A stretch of 64,000 nt of DNA from Pleodorina starrii (Eukaryota; Chlorophyta; Chlorophyceae; Chlamydomonadales; Volvocaceae). The stretch lies in NCBI GenBank assembly GCA_030267565.1, contig BRXU01000001.1:1488001-1552000 (forward strand), in the 5' to 3' direction. The notes below the pieces were generated by a model that searched no databases, was not told the DNA's origin, and saw nothing but the letters and a program-made list of their open reading frames with translations. This document shows, piece by piece, positions 1 to 11,300 of the stretch (the stretch's first letter is position 1; each line of letters starts with the position of its first letter). A program made the position numbers and the translations under genes.

Positions 1-2206
1 GCATAGTTTGGTAAAGCAGGCAAGCGCGGGAGCAGGACAGCTGAAGAAGGCCCACAGCTCGCGTTACAGATGGACCCAGTCTGCTTTGATCACCGGTACC
101 GGTACGGTACCTCCGCTGGATCCGCAGAATCCCAACCAACCGCTGCAACTGCTGAAACAAAACAGATAACGGTACCGAGCTACTGACACAACATACAAGT
201 TTTTTTAAAGGCAACATGTAAACATTCCAACACACCAGCTGGGGCAAACAACTGCGGACTGCGGCGTCACACACGGGATTGGAGCCGGCACGTAGGTGAG
301 GTGGGGTCTGGTACGTGCCTGCGTCGCCGCCGTCGCCGAAGCCCTCACACCCAACACACGCAACACACCCAACACACACGCACAAAATGATGTGAACTTT
401 TAAAGGTCTTGATCTGGATCTGGGTCTGCAATCACTGTAAAACCTACGTACTACCGGTACAGCCTCCGCCGACCTCTCGCCACGCCCCTCCCGCCACGCC
501 ACGGAAATCCAGCGGCGCCAAACGGGGTACCGTTATCACCCCAAGGGTGCGTCAATATGACACGCCTTGTAGCTATACAGCAACCCAACCCATTACGCGC
601 CACCGCCACCGCCACCGCCGCCGCTGCCGCCCGCGCGAATTGCCGTTCGGTGCATCAGGCCATTCTGCGAATCGCCTCTCGCCCGGCCCCATCCCGTTCC
701 GTCCTACGACAAACTGCGAATCGCCTTTTGACTTCAGAGTACGGTACCGTACCCTAGCCAGCGAGAAGATGCCAAGATAGACCTAAACAATAAAGCTGCG
801 GTGCCTTTCCGGCAGCGCAGCAACAAACAGGCCTGCGGAGGACTCTTAAGAAATGTCAAGATCACACGGAACACGGCACCGGCACAAACCGCCAACCGTC
901 AACGGACGAACAGGCAATAATAAGTACCGTTTCCGTCCATACGGAACACCCAGTGGAGTGCGGTACACGTCGACTACAGAGCCACCACGCGGGCACGGCC
1001 CAGATGCTCCGAAACCGCGTCATCCGCTATCCGCAAACGAACGGGAAGATGGCGGGGTAAAGGCCTGCAGGCAGCAGGCCCCTGAGGTTGGCCCGTGGGG
1101 CCCTTCTCGCTCACCGATAGACCCCGGGGAACCCCGGGGAGGGCGGTCTCACAGTTAAGACATCCGAAATTCGCCAATCCTCATCCTGCCAGCCCCTCGC
1201 TCGCGACCCGCTGCCTTCTCCAACCCGCTGCCTCCGGGGCGGCAGCCGGCAGTGGACGGGCGGTGCCGCGCGCAGCGAAACAGTGCGGTACAAACGGTAT
1301 GCCGTACAAACGTACATACGATGCGCTGCGAGGACATTGAAACATAAAATACGCTACGATACGATACGATCATGAATCAAAAATACCGGCACACGACGAC
1401 ATCGATACCGACAGTCCCGGACGACTCGACGAGCGCCCCGTGACGACGCGCTTCGCATTCAACGCGATTCGACGCGGCTCGATGCGGTTCGACCCGCCCG
1501 GACGCTTCAAGCCCGGGCGCGACCCGGGGCCGGGCCTGCTCCCTGCGAGCAACCGCAACCGACCCGCCAGTCCTCCACATTCAACAATGTATGGCCTACC
1601 CTAAAACTTAACACAACACAACACACCAACAACACACACACACATGTCTCCATTCGATGGGGCCTGTCATCAGTCCACCTCACATCTCCCGAGTAGCTGC
1701 GAGTGCGGGGCGGCCGTCCCATTCTCCTGTTTCCGAGTACGGCAAAGTACGACACCGGCTGCAGTACGACAACGTTGAAGACGCGAGCTACGATGTGAAA
1801 ACGCCCCAGCAGGGCCCCTGCGCCCCTTAACCCCCTTGCGCCCTTGTCCACCCGCCCCCGGATTCTCGGGTGTGCGAAGTGCCGCCTCAATCGTACTCCC
1901 GTAGACTACAAGGGAGATACCGTACACGAAGAACCGCAGCGAGATTAATCAAACGGTGTGTTGCACACGAAAGAAAGAAAGAAACTGCGTAAGCAGCAAA
2001 ACAAAAACGCAGCTCTTACGATGTATCACAAAGTTCAGGCAGGCAACCACAAAAAGCTTAGGCGGTTGGCGAGCAAAATACCAGGTACGACACGACATTG
2101 TAGGCACCATGTACGACATGGTACGGCACAGAGAAATGAACACGTACGAGCTTACTTCTCGCAGGACCGGCGCTGTCCACATGCCGCGGCCGTACAGGTT
2201 TTAGAA
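1..2206. other. Gene-free left end, no recognisable gene
   Basis: I see no exon with a recognisable domain on either strand. Short ORFs here are fragmentary and biased to Arg/Pro, as expected for random GC-rich frames. The region is rich in short GTAC-centred palindromes (for example near 95-110, 730-755 and 1290-1320). It lies downstream of the 3' end of the minus-strand kinase gene, so the right part may belong to that gene's 3' flank. Confidence 0.5.
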
Positions 2207-2211
2207 TTACA
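2207..2211 (-). terminator. Candidate poly(A) signal TGTAA of the kinase gene
   Basis: TGTAA on the minus strand, the usual poly(A) signal of volvocine algae. It lies about 0.9 kb beyond the last secure kinase exon. A five-base word is weak evidence on its own; the position is plausible because no other gene intervenes. Confidence 0.3.
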
Positions 2212-3018
2212 TAATCAGCGCAGCGCATCCTTGCCATCCATTGTGTCATTGCCGCAGCTTGCCGTCGTACAATTCCGTACTCAAGTTGCCGACGTCCTCA
2301 ACCGGCATCTGCCCCTCAAAATCCCCGGCGGTGTCGACAACACAGCAACAACAAACAGAAATAAAGGGAAGTGCACGGCCTGGGCGCACTGACGCGCACT
2401 TCAATCATGCGTGCGCCCAACCGACCAGCCAACGCTCGCACCTTTCGCGCGCCGCGAACGTTTCCCGCCTCCCTCCTCCCCCCGGCTCGACGGCTCGACG
2501 GCGGCGAACCTCAAGACACGACGCAGCCGCAGCGGCAGCCGCCCGGACTGCCATCGCCGTCGCCGTCGCCGCCGCCGGCGGTGCCACGGCGCGCCAACAC
2601 GCCAGCTCCTATGCCGCCGCCGCCGCCGCCGCCGCTGACGCCGCCATACGCGCTTCCCCTGGGGGTTGCCAGACTGGCCGAGCGACGGCGAGGCTGTTCT
2701 TGGAGCGCCGCAATCTGGTGGGTCAGGGAGAGAGGGGGAGGGGAGGAGGTACCGCAGTGGAGGGATACGGATACGGCGATTAGAGAACGGACCCGGAAGA
2801 AGCCGCAGCGCAGGGATACGGAGGCGAACAGGCGATGTCTTGTAGGTTGAAGTGGGGTTGGGGCAGTTCGTCGCCGTTGTCAGACACCCAACATCCCAAA
2901 ACCGCGGCTGGGGACCTCGTCGTACGGTGCCGTGAATCACGTGAATAACGCAACCCAGGTTTTCGGGCGAGACCCCCTCCCACCATCCCCCCCCCACACA
3001 CACAGTCCCTCCGTGCCC

Positions 3019-3055
3019 CGTCCCTTCACTGCCGTATCTCTTTTCATACCCCACA
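3019..3055 (-). repeat. Copy of the dispersed CCGCAGCG-type intronic repeat
   Basis: Read on the minus strand, this gives GGGGTATGAAAAGAGATACG followed by GCAGTGAAGGGACGG. It matches the short motif found in introns of several other genes here (best copies 11795-11850, 23440-23485, 33610-33650 and 45722-45760). It sits just beyond the last secure kinase exon. Confidence 0.5.
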
Positions 3056-3096
3056 GCCCCCCGCCCTCCCCCGCCCCCTCCCCCGCCCCCTCTCAC

Positions 3097-5352
3097 CAGC
3101 TCCTCCAGCGCCCTCACCACCTGCCCCATATCCGGCCGCTCGCAGGGGTCCTGGTGCCAGCAGGCGCACAGCAGCTGCCACTGACAGTCGCTGAAGCGGG
3201 GAGGCCGGGGGGGCCGGAAACCCTGGGACACCTGCGGGGGGGGGCGGGGCGAGGCGGGTGCAAGGGGGTGCGGCGGGGGCGGGTGACGGAGGGACGCCCC
3301 ACGCCCCACAAACGGATGGGGGCTCCAGGGCGGGGGTTTCGGAAAGTGAAGGAAAGGGAAGTGATGGCCAGCTGGGGGGCGCCGGGGGGAGGCCGCAGTG
3401 CGACTTGCGGGGAGCTCGTGTTGATGGAGGAGAGGGCGGCAGGGAGGGCTCGCGCACACACGTCCTCGCACGTCCCCACCGGCCCCCCTCCACACACACA
3501 CACAGCCGGCCCCCCCGGGCACCGTGCTGCCAGCCCACCTCACGCACCGCCCGCCCCACCCGCCTCCATTCCTTCTCTGCGGCTCCGTCCTCATGAACCC
3601 ATCCCACGTTCCCACCCGGTCGCCCGACGTTACCTTGCGCACATAGTCCTGCGGGGTCCTAATGCCCAGTCGGGCCGCCCGGACCGTGTTGGTGAAACTG
3701 TACAGCAGGAGCTCATGATTCAGCAGCTCGTACATCAGCACTCCGAAACCAAACACGTCGCACTGTCGTACAAAGACCAGGTTCGGGCGGGGAAAAGGCA
3801 GGGCGGGGGGCCGTTGGGTGGGATGCGGCAGGGTGACAAATACCTAGATGGAGCGGAAGTGGAAGGGGAAGCGGAAACGAGAGCCTGGCGTGGACTGCTT
3901 CTGCGTTGCGAGAGTTGCAGTGTTGGCAGAAGGTGGCGGCAGCGGCGGTGGCGGCGGTGGTGGTGGTAGGGGCACGACAAACAAGGGCGCAGGAGGCGGA
4001 GCTGGGGAGCTGGGTATGGCCACAACGCATCGCGCCAACAGAGAGGACTGCTGCGCCCGCCCCAGGTTGCCCTTCCTCCCACGTACCCCTCAACGTGCCC
4101 AAACGTGGGTTAGCGCCCACCCAAAACTCGCCGCCCGCCCCCCGCTCCCCGCCGCCCGCCCCCGGCCCACCTTTTCGTTATACGGCTGGCGCAAAAACAC
4201 CTCCGGAGCCCTGCGGTCGCAACAGGGACCCGTGCACTAGAACAGTAGTGAATAGATCTCGGGGGACGGAGGTAGAGAGGGAGGGGGGTAGAGGGGCAGA
4301 ACGGGACAGTGAGGGAGCGGGAGACGGTGCCGTGTGGGTTGTGGGCGCTGTGACGAGTCGGCGGCGGCTCGGAAAGCAGGAGGGCTACAAGAGCGAACAT
4401 CAGTGGTAGTAGCGGCAGTAGCGGCAGTAGCGGCAGTAGCGGCAGTAGCGGCAGTAGCGGCAGTAGCAGCGCTCCTCTGCGACCACACGCTCCGCGCCGC
4501 GCTCGCCGAGTGCGCACTGCACTGCACCCCCAGTGGGTCACGCCCCCCCCCCATACACACACACGCACCCACCGACCCACCGACCCACGGGTCAACCAGC
4601 CAGTCCCGTTCCCCGGTTATCCCTTCCCCGGCCGACCCCTCCCACCCTCCCAGCCTCCCAGCCTCCCGCCCTCCCACCCTGATACCCTCCTACCCACACG
4701 CATACACTGAACCCTTAAAACCCTAAAACCCTAAAACCACCCTACACCCTCCCGGCCCCCCTCCCTCCCGTCTCCTCACATGTACATGCAGCTCCCCGCT
4801 TGGCCCGTGAGGCCGTACACCCACTGGAAGTCCGCGTGCCCCGGCAGCCCCCCCTCCGGCGGGCCATTCAGCAGCGCCGTTAACGAGCCCAACCGCCGCA
4901 TGAGCCCACTCAGACTGTCCACCGACACCTCCGCCAGCGGCACCTCGCCGCCGTCGGCCCTCCCCGTCCTCCGCCTTCGCTGCTGTTGCTGCGGCGGCGG
5001 CGGCGGCGGAGGAGGAGGAGGCCCGCCGCCGCTGCAGCTCAGCCAGCTGCAGCTGTTGCGAGGCGGCGCGTGCCGGTGCCGGTGTTGCTGTTGGTGTTGG
5101 TGTTGATCGGGTGACTCCTGCTGCTGTTGGTGCTGCTCTTGCGGCTGCTGCTGTTGTTCAGGGTCGTGGTGGTCGTGGTGGTGGTTGCCTGATTGCGGCG
5201 GGGGCAATGATCGCGAAGTGACGGCGCAAGACAGCCGCGACTCCGAAAGCGGCGCCGCCGGCAGCGGCTGCGGCAGCAGGCGGCGCAAGCTGGGGGAGCC
5301 AGCGGCCGGGTACCGGGGCCCGGCCGCGTGTAGGGGACTGCCGCCACCGCCG

Positions 5353-5383
<31 letters not shown>

Positions 5384-8300
5384 CACAGGCGTTAATCGTG
5401 GCCAGGCGCAGCAAGGGGCCAGAATCCGCATAGGGCCCCTGAACGCCGCAGCTGGAGCGAGTGCGGGCCACACCTCGCCGCGCGGTGCCGCCGCCGCTGC
5501 CGCCGCCGCCGCCTCCGGCCAGGCTGTAGCGCCCATAGGCAGCAGCGCCTATGTCGGTGTTGCAGGCTCCAGCGTCGCCGTCGCCAATGCGGCCGTCGGC
5601 AGTGGTGCTGTCGATGACGGAGGCGGGGGCGGCGGCGGCGGCGGCGCCGCCGCCGCCGCCAAAGAGGCTGACGAAACTGTCCTCTCGCATGATGCCGATG
5701 CTGACGGAGCTGCCCGCGCGGGATCGTACGGCAGCGGCGGCGGCGTAGTTGGCGGCGGCAGCCGCAACCGCCGCTGCCGCAGCGGCGCGCGGCGTCAGGT
5801 TACCGCTACGGTGAGATGCGAGGGCGGCGGCGGCGGCGGCAGCGGCGGTGCCGCGGCTGCCGTACGCGAGGTGGACGCCGCGCAGGCGCGGCACTGCCGC
5901 GGCGGCGGACGGTCCGGCCAGGGCGCTGACGCTGATGCCGCCGCCGACGCCGCCGCCGACGCCGCCGGCGCCGCCCGGCCTGGCAACACGCGAATCGAGG
6001 CTGAGCAGCCTTTGTTGGGTTTGAGGTCAGGGCGGGGCGGGACAGGGGCAGCAGTGGGGCGCGAATAGGTTGGGGTGCGGATAGGCCGGCGCTTTTGCTC
6101 CACCCTCCTCCACTCTCTCCCAAGGGGGAACCCCCCCCCTTTGCTCTTGCTCTGTGGGCCCCGCCACGCATGAAGGACGACAAGGCAAGACCAGGCACGC
6201 GCCCCCCGCCGCCCTCCCCCCTCGCATCCCTCCCTCTCCCGCCTTTCCCGCTGCTTCACTTGCCTGGCCGCCTCGTGAGCCACCGGTGCGCTCGCCTGAC
6301 GCGACAGAGGCAGCAGCCGCGTCCGCGTCCCCGGCGCCTCCCCGGCGGCGGCGGCGCCCGCGTCCCGACAGCCCCCGCCTCCAACAGAGCCCCGCTGCGC
6401 CAGAGCCTGAGCCAGGGCCACGGCCGACACGGGCGCCGGGACCCGCGGCAACTGGCCCTGGCCCTGGCCCTGGTCCTGGTGCTGTGCCCAGCCCCGGCCC
6501 CCGCCGGCTTGATGAAGAAGCGGCGCCGGGCCGACGGCGGTATTGGTATTGGCTGGCTTTGCCGCAGGACGGGTCGCCGCCACCCCCTCCGCAGCAGTAC
6601 CAGCAGCAGTACCAGCAGTACCCGCAGGAGCAGCGGGCATGGTTCCGGAGCCGGCCGCGGCAGCGGTGCCGGCGCCGAGGCGGATCCCGGGGTCCGATGA
6701 GGGGACCGGGGCCAGCTCACGAATCGGGATCTGCTGCTGCTTCCTCTGCTCACTCTGCCGCTGGGGAGGTGCTGGTGGTGGCGGCGGTGTCGCAAAGGCG
6801 CCGCCGCCGCCGCCAGCGCCGACGCCGCCAGCGCCGCCGCCGCCGGCGCCGCCGACTTGGCTATTACCGCCTTGCGAGGTGACGATGGTGGTGGCTGTGG
6901 TGGAGAGCCGCATTAGATGGATGAGACCGGCGTAACCGTCGCTGCTCAAGGGGGCCGCGCCACCGCCACCGCCGCCGCCGCCGTCACCGTCACCGTTGCC
7001 GCAGCTCTCAACTCGCGCCCGGTCCGCACCGACCAACGGTGTGAACGGCGACGTCGTCACCGCCGGCGACGGGCCGTTGCGAACACCACCGCCGCCGCCG
7101 CCGTCCCCGCCCCAGGCGACGTCCGCCGCGGCGGATGTGGCCGCGGCGGCGGCGGCGGCAGCGGCGGCGGCGGCGGCCAAAGGGCCAGAGGCCAAGCACC
7201 TGGGGCGACTGGCCGACAGCGGGGTCGATTGCACAGCTGCGGCGCAATGGCGCGCAATGACGGCGGCGGCGAGCGCCGCTGACAGCTCGACGCCGTCACC
7301 GCCGTTGACATCATTGACGTCGGCGTGCCGCGCGCGGGGCGGCGGCGGCGGCGCTGCCGTTGGCGCCGCCGCGCCGGCGCTGAGCAGCACCACATTGCTT
7401 CCTGAAGTGGTGCAAGCGCCGTCGACCTCCAGAAGCGGCGGCAGCGGCAAGCCCAGATGGGCGGCGCAGAATGACGGCATGTCATACACTGCCGTGTACT
7501 GCACCTGCGCTGGCGGAGGCGGCGCCTGTGGCGGCGGCGGCTCCACCGCCGCCGCGGGCCCCGCCGCCAGCAGCTCACGCGGCGGCGACGGCGGCGGTGA
7601 CGGCGGCCGCGACTTCTCCTGCCCTTTCCCGCCATGCGATGAAGTGGTCCGGCAGGAGCTCGGCGGCAAGGCAGTGGGCCGCGGGTCAGTGAGAGCGCCC
7701 CGCGGGTCAGTGGCGATGACCCGTGGGTCAATGATAGTGAACCCTGGCTCAGTGACGGGCCCGGCGGCGGCGGCGGCAGCGGCCCATTCGCCGCCAGCTG
7801 ACGCAACGCCCTCCGCCGGGCTGGTAACCGCCGTGGATCTCCCCACTGCCGTCGCTGCCGTCGGCGGCGGTGACGGCGACGGCGGCGGCAAGCCCGACGG
7901 CGGTGCACCGAGGGCCGTCAAGCCGCATTGAAGGGCATTCCCAGGTATGGGGTCGGGACGACACTCCAGGGCATCCGTCTGTCGCGGCGGCGGCGGCAGC
8001 GGCGACGGCAGCAGTTTCTGTGGCGGCGTCGTTTCGTCAACCTTCCTCTGAAACCGGTTTTCCGTCGCCGTCATCGAAAGCCGGCGAGGCAGGGCACGCG
8101 GCGGCACATCATGTCCGCCGGGGCCGCCCCCGCCGCCCCCGCCGCCGACGCCGCCGACGCCGCCGACGCCGCCACCCGTAACCGCCCCCATCGAGGTGCT
8201 GCGCGGGGGCTCCGTCATCGTGTAAGTCAAGCCTCCGCGTGCAAATCTAGATCCTGACCCAGATCCAGATCCAAAATCGGATCCAGATCCAGATCCCGAA

Positions 8301-11300
8301 CTGCCCCACCGCGTAGCCGCCGCGTTACCGAGTGAGTCACTGGCCTGCGACCCATGGGACCGCGTCGCGCCGCGAGTGCAGCCGCCCTCGGGCTCCGCCG
8401 CCGCACCGTCCCGCTTCGCGCACTCCATTGGCGGCGCCGCCGCTGCCGCCGCTGCCGCTGCCGCCGCATACGCAACCGCCGACACGGATACTGGCGCTGT
8501 TCGTTGAAGCGGCGACGGCGACGGCCGCGAGCGGCCGTCGCTCGGCAATTCAAGGCCAGGGTCAGGATGAGGCGCCTGGACAGCGGGTGCGACAGGCGGC
8601 ACTAGAGCTGAACCGCCCCGCACGCCGCCGCCACAGTTGCCGCCGCCCCCGGCATCCGCGCCGCCGCCGCCGCCGCTGGCGTCCTTCAGTGTGCCCGGCG
8701 GCTCGTCACCGTCTGCCGTACTTTCGTACACTGAGCACAGCGCCGTTGCCACCGCCGCCGCCGCCGCCGCCGCCGTCGCTGCCTGTTCAGTGACGTTGAC
8801 CAGGCGGGGCAGGAGATCCCCAAGCTCACCTCTGCCGACGTCGGCGCCTCGATTTCCCGCGGACGTACCCTGCTCACCGTTCTCCCCGCCGCCGTCGCCG
8901 CCTTCGCATTCGCGTTCGCATTCGTCATCGACTTCGTCAGGGTCGCCGTCACTGGCATTGCCTCCGGCGTCGTACTCCGGCGCCGCCAGCGCCGTCGAGA
9001 GCCGCGCCTCCGACACCGCCGATGTGATTGCGACGAAGGGGGCGGAGGCGGCGGGGCTGTCTGGATCCAGGATTCGGCGGCGCAGCATTACGGAACGGGA
9101 CTCCAGAATGGGCTGTGGGCGGCAGGGAGGAGTGAGGAGTGCGACTCAGCGGGTCTCAAGGCAGAAAGAGAGAGAGGGGGAGAGACTGGGAGGGGCGGGG
9201 CGGCCTTTCAACCCACCCCTTCGGCTGCCCACGACCTTGGAGACAGCCCGCGAGCGTTACAGTGGACCCCGATCGTGTCGAGCGCTGCACAGCGCTCCGA
9301 CCCAAATGCCTTCCGCAAGACACGCACCCACTTCCGTGTGCTCCTCCGCTCCTCTTGCGCCGTACTCCTCCCGTCGTACCCACCACGCCGTACACCCTTC
9401 CGTACCGCTGCCCACCGCCGCGCCCACCGCACCCAAACGTCGTGACCCAGTACAGCAGAGTACCCCAACCCTACCGCGTGCAGGCCCAGGTCCGCCAGCT
9501 TCGCAGTCGTACGGTCTGCCGTACTGCTGTCGCACTGCAGCAGTACATTTTCGGCCTTGACGTCCCGGTGAATGACGGGCGGCTGGGAGGTGTGCAGGAA
9601 GAGGAGCGCCGCCGCCACGTCACTCAGCCACTGCAGCGCTTGTTCGTCGCTGTAGGTGCGGCGGCCCTGGGTCAGCGACTGCAAGATGCGGTCGCGCAGT
9701 GTGCCGCCCTGGAGCGCGCGCGCGGCGCGGTCAAGGGAGGGAGGGGGAGCGCGCATAAGGGCCCAGGGAGGGGGCCCCGCGGCGCGGCAGGCGGCAGGGA
9801 GGGCAGGGAGGGCGGGATGCGCGCAGATGCGAGAGGCGATATGGGTGGAGAAGGTTCGCGCGGGGCTGCTCGAAAGTACGAACAAGCTGTGGAACCACAA
9901 CCACATGGGTGGGTGCTTTAATTTGAAATTTGATGCAGCAGCTCTTTGCTGGTTCAGAGTGCCGCAGTGGCGTGCAGGCTGGCAGGCTGGCGGCAGTTGC
10001 GCTGGCCCCCCGCCGCCACCTCCACCTCCACCACCACAACCAGCAACGCTGTCAGGTCAGTTTACCGTCACCGGCAGTTTACCGTCCTATTTCCGGAGGA
10101 TGCGGTTTTACGTAGATATGTTGGTTCTATATCAGTCCAGGTTGTTTGCTTTCGAGTTCGTAACGTAGTATAGCTTACGTGAAGACCTCGGGGGTAGGAT
10201 GTCGTACAGTTGTTTTGCGTATTTTAGTCGAGCCTTTGGCTAGTTGCCTTGTCTCGATTTGCTCTCAGGCAGTCGCCTATGAGCAACTAGTAGGCCCCTT
10301 TCGTTAGGTTATGGACCTGGCCTAGCGGAAGAGACATGTAAGGTCTTTTATCGTCACTTTTCCTTGCCTGAGGCCGAGACACTTCCATCATCCTCGTCTT
10401 TGCACCATTTGTGCAATATGCAGCGTTATGTGGTCAGCTGTTCTGCGTGGAGCCCGTCTCGCCAGCAGCCGGCGGACCGATCCTACGTTACGGTGATGCC
10501 TCGTCGAAAGTGTGCCGCACTGCCGTTGCGCCTTGTATGACATTTGGCGCATGTGTAAACGGCTTTGCCTACCTTGAGCAACCGCGTGTCGATGCAGCGC
10601 GATAATCTAAGTCCGGGGTAGGCACATGGTTCGTTCGTGTGCAGTCATGTGATCCGACAACACCCATCCGTCAAAGCTGGACGAGCACCCTCACACGCAC
10701 CCCCTCCCTCTCATCAGAAGGTACATGTATGTGTGTGTGCTGGAGCCGATGTGCGATTCCCATGCAGCTGCCTGGCATTCATAACTCCTCCGTGGCGTCC
10801 TTGAACCAACCTGATCCCAGAGAAGCTCCGCGCCTCGGCGGTGGCCAATCTCTCTGACCGCAAGCCGAACCAGATCAGCCAGCCCAACCTCGACTTCATT
10901 CAGAACAACAGGGAAATGGTTGGCACGAAGCCGCCCCTCCAGCAGGCGCGTGCCAGCGGCGCTACTGTCGGCATGATCGCGACCAACCAGAACAACCCCG
11001 ATGCCGCTGGCTCCTGGCGTGGCGAGGATACGGTAGTGCTGAATCCACCATGGCCCTGGGCGGACTGGCCCCTCTTGCTGCAGATGCGTCCGTGCTGCTT
11101 CCTGGCCCTTGCCAACGGTCCGCCCAGGGCCATGGTGAATTCAGCACTACCGTATCCTCGCCACGCCAGGAGCCAGCGGCATCGGGGTTGTTCTGGTTGG
11201 TCGCGATCATGCCGACAGTAGCGCCGCTGGCACGCGCCTGCTGGAGGGGCGGCTTCGTGCCAACCATTTCCCTGTTGTTCTGAATGAAGTCGAGGTTGGG

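Noticed and set aside
2401..3756. 451-codon minus-strand frame
   Set aside because: It reads through introns of the kinase. Only 3634-3762 and 3097-3231 are supported as exons; the Arg-rich tail down to 2401 is not.
4237..4726. Long poly-Ala/Val and poly-Leu/Pro frames on both strands
   Set aside because: Created by the 9-bp GGCAGTAGC minisatellite in an intron, whose period is a multiple of three.
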